Positions 34,075-43,116 of a DNA stretch of 64,000 nt are shown here, piece after piece. Position numbers and translations under genes: made by a program. This DNA is from Caballeronia sordidicola (GTDB taxonomy: Bacteria > Pseudomonadota > Gammaproteobacteria > Burkholderiales > Burkholderiaceae), in assembly GCF_000729995.1 (NCBI RefSeq), contig NZ_JNFG01000214.1, positions 62,001-126,000 on the forward strand, read 5' to 3'. Every line of letters begins with the position of its first letter. Position 1 is the stretch's first letter. The notes below the pieces were generated by a model that worked only from the letters and a program-made list of their open reading frames with translations, was not told the origin of the DNA and ran no database searches.

Positions 34075-36888
34075 ATGAGCACGGAATCCAGCCCCGGTAT
34101 CGTCATCGACGACGATTCGTTAAATGACCGCCTCATTCGCGGGCTCTTGGATTCTGACAGCCCCTGTGCGATCGTCGACCGGTCGGGGCTGGTGATTCGC
34201 GCCAGCGTAGCGTTTAAAACACTCGCACCCCCTGGCACGAGCCAGCGGCTGACTGATATTTTTCGTCTCTCCGCATTACCGAAGCACACCGCACGGGCCA
34301 GGACCCGCGAGCGCCGCTCGCTCGCCGCACTCTACCGCGATGCAACCGGCGCGCTCGTGCCTGCCTGGCTGCACACGCTCCATCAATCGCCGCTGACGGG
34401 CGAACGGCTGGTGTTCGTCGCAGACGGCGCGCAGCAGCGGCGCGCGGAGACCATGCAACTCGATGCCGCGCCGCTCGTCGTGCTGCGGATAAGCGCGGAC
34501 GGCTTCATTCGATTTGCAAATGCGGAGACCTATCGCGCGATGTCGCTTACGCCGGCACAGGTCATAGATCACGAACTTGTGTCGGTGTTCGGCAAGTCGA
34601 ACGCGGACCCCGGGGCACAGGATCCCATTCTTGAAGCCGCCCTGGGAGACGGCCTTGACAGATGTCTTCACACGCTTAAAACCGTCTCCATCGATATACA
34701 AGTGGCCCGCTATACGGACGGCGAGCGCCAGATCGCGCCTCTGCGCCTGGTCCCGGACATGGCGCTGGACGGCCGTGCTTTGGGCGCGCTGGCGTTCATT
34801 GGACTGACGCTGGAGGATCGCGTCAGGGAGCAGATCGGCAGTATCGCCCGCGCCCCGAGTATCGAGTCATGGCAGCAATGGCTTGGTCTTGTCCTCGACC
34901 AGGTCAGACGGCTGATTCGCTTCAAGCATGCCAATCTCGGCATCTACGCTGAAAATGCAACCCGGTTCCGCGCTCTTGCGTTCTACCCGCCGGACAAGCC
35001 GGGATGGAAGCGTGGATGGCTTGCGCTGCCCGACACAGTCAATGACTGGATCAAGAGCGGCCAAACATTCATAACGGACCTGAACGAATTCGTTGCGGCC
35101 CTTCCTGATAGTTCCGGGAACCAGGTCGCGAGCATGTACCTGGAACGGAACATACGTTCTTGCGTGACTCTGGTCGCCAGCACTGCGCACGGCCCGACTT
35201 CCGCGCTGACGCTTGCCTCGCGCGAAGCGAACCGGTACTCGCAAAGAGATGTCGAAATCCTGCGCAATCTTGATCTCGAACCTTTGCTGTTAAGGATCGA
35301 AGCGCAGATTCGTCGTCAGCGCGAGGAACTCAGCGTCACACTCCGATCGCTACTGACAAGCGCCGGGCCCGTGCAGGAGCATATATGCAGGATCGTCGAC
35401 CTCCTGGCTGCACGCTTCCAGTGGGACTATGTGTCGCTTTACAAGGTCGATCGCCTGAGAGGGGAATTCAAGCTCTTTCACGAGAGTCCATGTCCAAAGG
35501 CATTCAGGATCGGGTCCGGCTATGTCCAGCCACTCCATACGGGCATGCTGGGCGCCTGCCTGAGCCGCGGCTCGACCATCGTCGTCAACGAAGTGGGCTC
35601 GCCCGATATCGAGCAATATGACTACATTGGACTGGATCGCGATGTCGTGCGCTCCGCCATCACCGTCCCGTTGCGCGTGAACCAGCGCATCTGCTGGATG
35701 TTCCACATTGAAATGCATGAGGCGCACGCTTTCCACGGCATGGACCTGGTATCGATCGACGAGCTCGTCGGGGTGATCGAGAAGGGCCTGCGCTCGCGGG
35801 TCACCGATCAAATCAACGACGCCATCATGATCGACACACGGCAAGGGGTTGTTGTGGCGGACCTGGACGGTGCGATCATTACGGTCAACCCGACCGCCGC
35901 CCGCCTTCTAGGCTTCCAGAAAGAGCAGCCGCAGCTCGTCTTTCTACGCGACTACGCAGCGAAGGATGATCCCACCGCCGTGGAAATACTGGGCACATTC
36001 GACTCGGCAGAGCGCAGCCGAGTCGAGCTCCTCGGCGAAGATCAACTGGTTCGCCCCGTGCTGGCGACCCGGCGCGTCCTGGACGGCTTCGACACCGCGA
36101 TCTGGTTTCTCGTCGATCTCAGGGCCCGCGAATGGGAAGTGGATCTGCGTTTTCTCCGGGAAACCGTGGCCGATGTCGCGCAACAGACACGTGCGCCGCT
36201 CGCCTTGGCGAACCGTCTCCTGCGCGAGTTGCCTGCACTTTGCGGCAACTCGGGCAATGCGGCCGCGCAAACGCAAAACCCGCCGCTCCCCAACGACGCA
36301 GCACTCCTTGCGCAACGGGTGCTTGCCGAACTCGCGAAGGTGGACATTACATTTGAGCGCCTCGCACAGGGCGTGGAGATTCGCCGTAGTCCGCTGCGGA
36401 CGCGGAAAATATTCGAGCTCAGGGACTGCATTTTTGGGGTTACTGAAGCATTGCCTGACCGGGACCGGAAAATGATCAAGGTCACGTGGCCCGACGACGA
36501 ATTTCTCGTGACTGGTGATCAACAAAGAATCGAATTTGCGATTCGTTCGATCGTGGCGTACATGCTGCGCATGAGGTCGGGAGATGAGCTTGTCGAGGTG
36601 GCGCTTGCGTCCAAAAGGAGCAGCATACAGCTTGCCATTACGCTGACTAACGATGCGGATGTAGACAGGGAAGCCAACAGTACGCGCACTCACGACATCA
36701 TGTGGCGCGCGATTCGGGTGGCCCGCACGGATTCGAGCCTCGCCTTCGAAGCGATCGACGGTGTGATCAGGGCGCACGGCGGAGAGCTCGACGTCCGTCA
36801 GACGACCTGGGCGAACGACGACCCCGCGCCGTCGTGGATTGCATTCCAGGTCACACTGCCGAGGTTGCATGGAGAATTTCGGCCATGA
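34075..36888 (+). CDS. PAS/GAF multi-domain sensor with degenerate histidine-kinase core, 937 aa
   Basis: Start at 34075 (GGAGGG RBS); an in-frame ATG at 34018 lacks one. Domains in order: PAS about 20-120, PAS 128-245, GAF 262-405, GAF 430-570, PAS 585-690 ('GVVVADLDGAIITVNPTAARLLGF'), a two-helix dimerisation region 695-770, and an HATPase-like end 770-930. The expected phospho-accepting His is replaced: the segment reads 'VAQQTRAPLALANRLLREL', with Gln703 where H of the H-box should be. The N-box Asn is lost ('FAIRSIVAYMLR'), and the G boxes are not visible, though the 'IRAHGGELDV' end is kept. It therefore looks like a pseudokinase that senses a small molecule and signals by shape change. 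No membrane segment. The next gene, a receiver-CHAT protein, overlaps by ATGA. Confidence 0.83.
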   Translation: MSTESSPGIVIDDDSLNDRLIRGLLDSDSPCAIVDRSGLVIRASVAFKTLAPPGTSQRLTDIFRLSALPKHTARARTRERRSLAALYRDATGALVPAWLHTLHQSPLTGERLVFVADGAQQRRAETMQLDAAPLVVLRISADGFIRFANAETYRAMSLTPAQVIDHELVSVFGKSNADPGAQDPILEAALGDGLDRCLHTLKTVSIDIQVARYTDGERQIAPLRLVPDMALDGRALGALAFIGLTLEDRVREQIGSIARAPSIESWQQWLGLVLDQVRRLIRFKHANLGIYAENATRFRALAFYPPDKPGWKRGWLALPDTVNDWIKSGQTFITDLNEFVAALPDSSGNQVASMYLERNIRSCVTLVASTAHGPTSALTLASREANRYSQRDVEILRNLDLEPLLLRIEAQIRRQREELSVTLRSLLTSAGPVQEHICRIVDLLAARFQWDYVSLYKVDRLRGEFKLFHESPCPKAFRIGSGYVQPLHTGMLGACLSRGSTIVVNEVGSPDIEQYDYIGLDRDVVRSAITVPLRVNQRICWMFHIEMHEAHAFHGMDLVSIDELVGVIEKGLRSRVTDQINDAIMIDTRQGVVVADLDGAIITVNPTAARLLGFQKEQPQLVFLRDYAAKDDPTAVEILGTFDSAERSRVELLGEDQLVRPVLATRRVLDGFDTAIWFLVDLRAREWEVDLRFLRETVADVAQQTRAPLALANRLLRELPALCGNSGNAAAQTQNPPLPNDAALLAQRVLAELAKVDITFERLAQGVEIRRSPLRTRKIFELRDCIFGVTEALPDRDRKMIKVTWPDDEFLVTGDQQRIEFAIRSIVAYMLRMRSGDELVEVALASKRSSIQLAITLTNDADVDREANSTRTHDIMWRAIRVARTDSSLAFEAIDGVIRAHGGELDVRQTTWANDDPAPSWIAFQVTLPRLHGEFRP

Positions 36889-38609
36889 GAACCGACACGT
36901 CACCGGCTCAGCGTATTGCGCTCATCACCGACGACCTCACCATATGCGAATTGGTCTCGGACGCGCACTCCGGTCTCCGCGATCAGGGGGCCCGGTTTCC
37001 TGATGTCGATCGATTCGCCGGAATGGGACTGGTAACGTATTCCTCGACCGAAAAAGCCCGCACTGCATGTCTGGACCTCGAGCCGGCCCGCGCCGCACTC
37101 GGCCTGATCGTGCTGGACGGAGCGGTGCGGGCCAAAAGCATTGGCGGCACGACCGGCAGCAGCGTGGCCGCCATGGCCTTGCTCGACCTGCTGACGCATA
37201 CCGTTCCCGACGTGCCGGTCGTGGTGCTGGTCTCAACGCCCGTCGAAGGCCTCGAGCTGCGTCAGGTCCGCCGCTCGCAGGGAAACATCCGGTCACTGGA
37301 CCTCAGCGACGAGAATCTCCCCTTGGCCTTCGCGAAAGCGCTCAGTGGGGTTTCAGGCGGCGACTCCACGGCACATCAGCGCATCACCGTGCGGGTTGGT
37401 GAATACGCCGCACAATACCTGGTGACGGAAGGCGCCAATGTGAAGGCAAGCGGCGAGTACGAGTATCGGAGTCTGATGGATCTCCATCACCTGCTGGATA
37501 GCATTAGCAACTATTCCCCGATCAGCGAAGGACGCGTGGCGGGAAATTGGCGCGCCATGCTGGATAAATTCGGCGAAGAGGTATTCAGGTTATTCATCAA
37601 CGAGACCATAGGTCCCTTCATCATCGATCAATACCAGACTAGCAAGCGCGACCGCGCCCCCATAGAACTGCGTTTCGACATCGAAATCGGTAATTATGAG
37701 GCCGCCCGGTTGTTCGAACTGCCGTTCGAGCTAGCCAGGCCGCCCGAATACGGAAGCGACTTTCTTTGTACGCGCGTTCCGATGGCGCGCAGAATCCGCT
37801 TCATGAAGCATGCGCCTCACGAAGCGAGTGCAAACAGTGGCAGAGCGGCTGAACAGACCTGGCAGGCCGAGATCCTTACGGAACTCGAGTCCAGCGAGTA
37901 CCGCGACGCTCGCAACGCGAATCCAGGACCGGGGCAACAAGAACGGCCGTTGCGGCTTCTTTTCATCAACGCGAGCTTCGAAGGAACCGCCACCGTCTTC
38001 AACGAGACAACGGGTGCACAAACCATTGCCCATCTCACCGAACTTGCGAAGAAGACCGCGGACGAATTAAAGGTGGTCAAGGAATTTGCAACTCTCAAGG
38101 CGGGCAGAAAGCTCGAATCCGTCAGCAGCGTGTCTGTCTCACCTCGCATCAGGACCGCAGCCCAGTTCAGAAGAAAAATCGAGGACCTGGTCAGTTCGGA
38201 AAAATTCGATATCCTGCATTTTTCCGGTCATTCAATAAACTTGCCGGGCGACGAGGGGACTTTCCTGGTCCTTCCCGGCGAAAGTGGCCAGGCAGAGGGT
38301 GTATCGGTCCGCAAAGTGGCGAGTTGGGTGGAGCAAGCGGGAATCCGCATGGTAGTGCTCTCGTCGTGCGGTGGCTCGTCGCTGCGCACGTCGATCGAGA
38401 TGATGCGCAGCGGGGCCGAAGCGGTGCTCGGTTTCCGGTGGGATGTGGACGACCACGCTCGTGTTGAATATCTGCGCATCTTCTACCAGATGTACCTGCA
38501 GAAAAACATGTCCGTCGCGCAAGCATATTGCGAGGCATGCAACGAAGTGCGGTTATCCCATTTCGGCTTGCCAATCTGGGCGTCCGCCGTCGCGGTGGTC
38601 AGGGATTGA
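36885..38609 (+). CDS. Receiver-like + CHAT caspase-like protease, 574 aa
   Basis: The start is the ATG at 36885 overlapping the sensor's stop. Residues 9-155 resemble a response-regulator receiver: acidic pair in 'LITDD' (Asp16, Asp17), candidate phospho-Asp78 ('GLIVLDGA') and Ser/Thr in 'VVLVSTP', but the conserved Lys is not clear. After a middle domain (165-340), residues 355-570 form a CHAT domain, a caspase-fold Cys protease: His449 in 'FDILHFSGHS' and Cys495 in 'VVLSSCGGSS', with the C-terminal 'AEAVLGFRWDVDD' and 'SVAQAYCEA' segments typical of CHAT. Both catalytic residues are present. A sensor fused by operon to a receiver-protease is an unusual two-component-like chain ending in proteolysis rather than transcription. 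Target unknown. Confidence 0.85.
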   Translation: MRTDTSPAQRIALITDDLTICELVSDAHSGLRDQGARFPDVDRFAGMGLVTYSSTEKARTACLDLEPARAALGLIVLDGAVRAKSIGGTTGSSVAAMALLDLLTHTVPDVPVVVLVSTPVEGLELRQVRRSQGNIRSLDLSDENLPLAFAKALSGVSGGDSTAHQRITVRVGEYAAQYLVTEGANVKASGEYEYRSLMDLHHLLDSISNYSPISEGRVAGNWRAMLDKFGEEVFRLFINETIGPFIIDQYQTSKRDRAPIELRFDIEIGNYEAARLFELPFELARPPEYGSDFLCTRVPMARRIRFMKHAPHEASANSGRAAEQTWQAEILTELESSEYRDARNANPGPGQQERPLRLLFINASFEGTATVFNETTGAQTIAHLTELAKKTADELKVVKEFATLKAGRKLESVSSVSVSPRIRTAAQFRRKIEDLVSSEKFDILHFSGHSINLPGDEGTFLVLPGESGQAEGVSVRKVASWVEQAGIRMVVLSSCGGSSLRTSIEMMRSGAEAVLGFRWDVDDHARVEYLRIFYQMYLQKNMSVAQAYCEACNEVRLSHFGLPIWASAVAVVRD

Positions 38610-38633
38610 AGGGCGCAGGTCAAAGGCGCCTTT
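38608..38633. terminator. Weak terminator-like hairpin between convergent genes
   Basis: GAAGGGCGC pairs with GGCGCCTTTC across an 8-base loop (one wobble), in the 101-base gap between two convergent genes. It contains the 12-base palindrome AAAGGCGCCTTT (38622-38633). Could stop transcription from either side. Confidence 0.35.
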
Positions 38634-38710
38634 CGTTGCATGTGCGAGTTTCGGCGGATACTCGCGCGAGGGCCTCGCCCGTTGTCGGTTTACTCGAAGG
38701 CCCCCGCTTC

Positions 38711-41700
38711 TCACAGGGCCTCGAAATTCACAACGAGACCGGGGTATGCGTACACGGTGTATGCAAGCCACGTTCCATCCCCTGCTTCCCGGGCGCCCTG
38801 CCGCGCCGCACGCGACGCCTGCGCCATGGTCCTGCCGGCGCTGAGCTCCGCGTACAGTTTTTCGACAAAGGTGCTGGCGTATTTGTCGTCCACAGACCAA
38901 AGCGTGCCGACGAAAGCACCGGCGCGTCCGCGACTGTCGCCGGTCCCGAGTCGCGGGCCCAGGAACGCCGTCGCAAATCCGCCGAGCTTCGTCAGGCTGT
39001 ATCCGAGCCGCCCTGTCTCGCACGCGTTGACGATCACGAGCGGGCGGTTGCCGTCAAGCGACCGGAAGTTGGCGAACCGGTCCACGACCGTCGCGTCGAG
39101 AGATTCCTTGTACCAGGCTAAGCGTCCATTGCCGTCACCCTTCAGGCTTCCCTCCAGCAGAAGCGACGCGGTATCGATGTTCCTGGAGTCGCTCGCGCCG
39201 TGACAGGCGAAATGCAGCAGGTCGAACGCTCCCGGACCTTTCAGTGCTTCGAGGACTTCCTTGTACCGGGGCTTGATGGGCGAGAATCCGTATTTCACGA
39301 GCATTGCCTTCTCGGCCGTCTCGGCATTGCGCAACTTCATGCTGGTCGGGTAATTCGGTATGACGTATTTTGCACGGTCCGGTCGCACGGTAATCGACCG
39401 CGCAGCTTTGGCTCCATACAGCCACCGGCACAAGCCGAGCTCCCCCAGAAAGAGGCCCTTGCCGCTCGAACCCTGTTCGTCCGGATCGTCCAGAAACACA
39501 ACCTCCCATGGCAGAAACGGTTCGTCGCTGTGGATCTGGATACCTTCCAGACTATCGTCCCTAACAAGGCTCCACAACTGCTCCTGCAGCGTGAGAGGAA
39601 ACAGTTCCTTGAACATCTGTCCGCCGAAGGCCTCAAGCCAGTCGGAGAATTGATCCACCTGCCCCTGGGTCTGCGCCCATGCCTCGTCGATCGCCTCATA
39701 CTTTCCCGAGATGAACTCCTTCGGATCGACCATGATCGGATCGGACTGAAAGCGGTCGTGAACCCGATCCGTGTCGAGCAAAAATTCATATCGGAGTTCT
39801 TGACCGTTGCGCCGGTCGAAGACTTCGAGCGAGGGGCAGCCGCTGTCGTCGGTATCAGGGGCGACGGCGGTCCGGAACACGCTCCGGGGCGCACGGTCGG
39901 CCTGCGGAACAATTGCACACCGAAGCGTAAGCGTGATGTGCCGGACATTGTTCTGCCGCACTGCGACCGAGATCTCGCCCTCGCCTGCCTCGTTTGCCTT
40001 GAAGATAAAATCGACGATCTGCGGCCGGCCTGCTACGGGATAGTCGACGACGATTCTGTCGCGCTCACCGGGAACGTAATCGAACCCGCAGCGCGGGATG
40101 GCATGAATGGTCAGTTGCTCGCGCGGATCGACCATCGCGTCCTGCTTGTCACGTGCCTCACCGGACTGATGCGCGATGGCGATGTCCTCGGCCGATAACG
40201 TGACGGTCAGCGTGGTGGTGGAACCCAACGCGACCTCGCTGCGCATTTGCGCAGTCGCGTGCAACGGCGCCAGCGTTTCGCGAGGCTTCGGCCTGGCAGC
40301 CGGGCGCTCGCCTCCGGATTTTCCAGGTTCTTTACGGGTTGGCGTGCGCTTCACCAGAGGGTCTTTTCGAATTGTGCGCCTGACTTCAACAGGCGACTCA
40401 ATCTTCGTGGCTGCCCGCAACGAGCGCAGCAAAGGCGGGAGCTCCAGGTAGGAACCGTCCGCTCCGGCCGCGGCGGTCAGCGTCGCAACTTTCTCCCGCT
40501 CGGATTCGTCGATGACCCGGTAGTCCGCGTCGTCCTGAGCCAGCGCGTCCGCCTGCGCATGGATCTGGCTCGCCATCTCGGCTAGTACGAGTGCATTGGC
40601 CGCACGCGAACCCGGCTCCAGAACGGCTTGAGCGCCCCAGTCACCCGTCACCACCGTGCGGCTGGCGGACGGCATGGTGGCGTGGACGTCTGGAATATCC
40701 AGCGGTGCCTGACCGATCTCGCATTCCTGAGAGATATCAGATTCGTGCAAGCCCAGCGCCTGCTCGAGGGGCGCCAGCGTCTCGCTGTTTTGGGTGGAAC
40801 GTCGAAGCTCGTCCGCACTGATTGCATAATGCAGCGTTCGCCGATTCCCAATGTAGGTTTGCCTATACGGATTTTTTCGAGCGACGACGACATAATCCGG
40901 TTTGACGCGCGACACCAGTTGCAGCGCCTGCCCGACGGTCGTCTCCGCCGGCATGGGCAGTATCCCGCGTTTGGCCCCGGCAAGGCGGTACAAGTCGAGA
41001 TCTTCAACGGGCGATGGAAGATGCAGCCATAGCGCGAGCCGGGCAACCGTCTCGGGCCGCAGGAAATAGTTCGTGTGGTACACCAACGGATTCGATCCGA
41101 AGTTGAGCAGGTCTTTCACCCCGGCGCCAAACGTCGAATCCTTCCCAAGGATGGACGCGACATCGACGACCAGATCATTCGGCACCGCCTCGGACTGATC
41201 GCCCTTCATGAGGCGATCCACTGCGACATCCGCGAGCGCGTAGGCAAGCCGCGACGGAAACTCTCCAGGCTCGTGCGAGCCGTCTCCCAGTATCCTGACG
41301 TTGAAGTTCGATGTGATCACATAGCTCTCGGTATCGGAGAGCGAGGCCACATTCGAGGCGATATTGATTGTTTCCACGAACTCGCCGTCGGGGTCCATTG
41401 CGGCTATGCCGGGAAGGCGGCGCTCGGCAATCGACACCTGCGCGAGATATTTCACAAACTGCCCAATGCACTTGATGGTCTCGCGCGCGACCGCCGACGC
41501 CGTCGCCGCTCCGGGAAACAACGCCAGTACCCTGGTCGCGACCGACGACAGGTTAGTGATCAAATTGACCAACGATTCCCAGTTCTCCGGACGCGCGAGT
41601 TGCGTTCCAAGATGCGTGGCCCCGACGAATATCGCCCGCTTGATCTTGATCGGGCTGCCATCGCGGCGAAGTTGCTCGGCAAGCGACCTGAGAACCAGAC

Positions 41701-42610
41701 CTGCCCTGCTATGGCAAACGACATCGAGTTCGATCGGCTGGTCGCACGGCAAGGTCTTCAAAGCTGCTGCGAGCCGGGCAGCGTTGGCGTCGGGAGCCGT
41801 ACCGACCGTGTGATGGTCGAAGCCGATCACCGCGTCGTAGCGCGCGTCGGCGGCGGCGAGGAACCGTTGTCCCCAGGGTGTCGCAGCCAGTTCCCCGAAG
41901 CCGCCGACGGTGGTCGAAAACGTCCCGTGCAGCAGGAGCAGGAATTTACCTGTGGGATTGCGTCGCTGCACCATGCCGGCGTAGTCATCGTGACCAACCC
42001 ACGCGGCAACATCGGTCGCCGATCCAATCCTGACTGGCCCCTCGCGGTGCTTGCCGTCGATGAACGCGACGAGCGCATCGGCCGTTTTCTCGGCGGCGAA
42101 ATACAGAACGATTGCACGAATCGCCCCGGGAATCATTTGGCGCAGCACGCCACGCTTGTGCGAGGGAAGCGGTGGCGCATCAAGGGAAAAAGTCACGCTG
42201 CGCGAGACCGGCTCGCCCCGCCGGCGCGCCGTGTCTTCCGGGGCCTGATTGGCTTGCCCGAACTCCCACCACAACAGGCCGTCACTTTCCACGAGCACGA
42301 CAGCCTGCTGCTCTTCCTCGACCTCAACCGTGAGTCGCGTGGGCATGGCCGACGAACCTTTGCGAGTGAGCCGGTCGGCGATGGGAGTGAGTTCGATGGC
42401 GTCGCTTGCCCGTTCCACGACATTTTCAGTGCGGAGGATCTCCATGACGGCCTCGGCGACGCCGACGTCCTCACCTGACGACACGATCACGACTGCCGGA
42501 CCGAATGCACCGCCTCGTCGCGACCGTGATGTCCGCTCGGACGATGAAAGCGCGAAGTGCTGATCATCGAACTCGAGGTTCAATCCGGCAGAGAAGGACT
42601 CGCGCGCCAT
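38711..42610 (-). CDS. Lipase-like alpha/beta hydrolase fused to CHAT protease, 1299 aa
   Basis: Residues 1-200 are an N-terminal region of unknown fold. Residues 220-460 are a PGAP1-like alpha/beta hydrolase: oxyanion strand 'LLLLHGTFST' (about 224-233) and nucleophile elbow 'VVCHSRAG' with Ser301. Then comes a 500-residue linker with helical and beta-rich parts ('TLTVTLSAEDIAI', 'QIVDFIFKANEAGEGEISVAV'), and a C-terminal CHAT domain with His1137 ('LLHFACHG') and Cys1197 ('VNACETG'). Both catalytic centres look intact. Such a chain could cut a lipid or ester and a protein, or use the lipase as a CHAT-controlled effector. No signal peptide. It converges with the receiver-CHAT gene and diverges from the CHAT-NTPase gene. 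Start ATG at 42610. Confidence 0.85.
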   Translation of the reverse strand: MARESFSAGLNLEFDDQHFALSSSERTSRSRRGGAFGPAVVIVSSGEDVGVAEAVMEILRTENVVERASDAIELTPIADRLTRKGSSAMPTRLTVEVEEEQQAVVLVESDGLLWWEFGQANQAPEDTARRRGEPVSRSVTFSLDAPPLPSHKRGVLRQMIPGAIRAIVLYFAAEKTADALVAFIDGKHREGPVRIGSATDVAAWVGHDDYAGMVQRRNPTGKFLLLLHGTFSTTVGGFGELAATPWGQRFLAAADARYDAVIGFDHHTVGTAPDANAARLAAALKTLPCDQPIELDVVCHSRAGLVLRSLAEQLRRDGSPIKIKRAIFVGATHLGTQLARPENWESLVNLITNLSSVATRVLALFPGAATASAVARETIKCIGQFVKYLAQVSIAERRLPGIAAMDPDGEFVETINIASNVASLSDTESYVITSNFNVRILGDGSHEPGEFPSRLAYALADVAVDRLMKGDQSEAVPNDLVVDVASILGKDSTFGAGVKDLLNFGSNPLVYHTNYFLRPETVARLALWLHLPSPVEDLDLYRLAGAKRGILPMPAETTVGQALQLVSRVKPDYVVVARKNPYRQTYIGNRRTLHYAISADELRRSTQNSETLAPLEQALGLHESDISQECEIGQAPLDIPDVHATMPSASRTVVTGDWGAQAVLEPGSRAANALVLAEMASQIHAQADALAQDDADYRVIDESEREKVATLTAAAGADGSYLELPPLLRSLRAATKIESPVEVRRTIRKDPLVKRTPTRKEPGKSGGERPAARPKPRETLAPLHATAQMRSEVALGSTTTLTVTLSAEDIAIAHQSGEARDKQDAMVDPREQLTIHAIPRCGFDYVPGERDRIVVDYPVAGRPQIVDFIFKANEAGEGEISVAVRQNNVRHITLTLRCAIVPQADRAPRSVFRTAVAPDTDDSGCPSLEVFDRRNGQELRYEFLLDTDRVHDRFQSDPIMVDPKEFISGKYEAIDEAWAQTQGQVDQFSDWLEAFGGQMFKELFPLTLQEQLWSLVRDDSLEGIQIHSDEPFLPWEVVFLDDPDEQGSSGKGLFLGELGLCRWLYGAKAARSITVRPDRAKYVIPNYPTSMKLRNAETAEKAMLVKYGFSPIKPRYKEVLEALKGPGAFDLLHFACHGASDSRNIDTASLLLEGSLKGDGNGRLAWYKESLDATVVDRFANFRSLDGNRPLVIVNACETGRLGYSLTKLGGFATAFLGPRLGTGDSRGRAGAFVGTLWSVDDKYASTFVEKLYAELSAGRTMAQASRAARQGAREAGDGTWLAYTVYAYPGLVVNFEAL

Positions 42611-43116
42611 GACTCACTCCGTCTCAAGGTATGGATTGAAAATAGGCATACCCATGAACTATGTCAACTCACGACAACCGCGCGAACAGATGGCCACTTG
42701 TTCGGAGAGCTGAGCCAATCGATCAGCCGACGGCACCGCACGCTACGCGACCTTGAATGCCCGGACAAGGAAACGCTCCGAGTTTGGCGGATCAATCAGA
42801 ACGATTGGCGTGCGTATCGCCCGGATCGAGGCATTCGCCATTCGAGGTCTGCCCTGCGACCCTCGCTTCAGCAAGCCAACCTCCAGGCTCCAAACATTAA
42901 ACCCGTTGTCGCACTTCACCCTTGAAACTGCCGGTGGCGCTCCGGCAGTCGCATTGACGGGTGACTGCATCGAAAATTGCGTGTCAAGAGCGGCATGCTT
43001 CTGGAGAGATCCTGCGACTTGGCCGCATAAATCGTCGGCGGTCTTCGGCGCTTGGGCTATTCTTGCTTGATCGTTGACCTGGACCAACGCTTTGCCACGG
43101 AGTCGTCAAGTTCATC
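42611..43116. promoter_or_regulatory. Divergent intergenic region between two CHAT genes
   Basis: About 500 bases between the divergent lipase-CHAT and CHAT-NTPase genes, so it should carry both promoters. A TTG-started minus-strand ORF (43087-42743, 114 codons) has a fairly protein-like end ('IRTPIVLIDPPNSERFLVRAF'), but no RBS or ATG, so it is not called a gene. AT-rich bases cluster at 42630-42670. Confidence 0.4.

Noticed and set aside
41075..42478. 467-codon plus-strand ORF
   Set aside because: Lies antisense to the lipase-CHAT gene; Arg/His-rich translation without domains, typical of GC-rich shadow frames.
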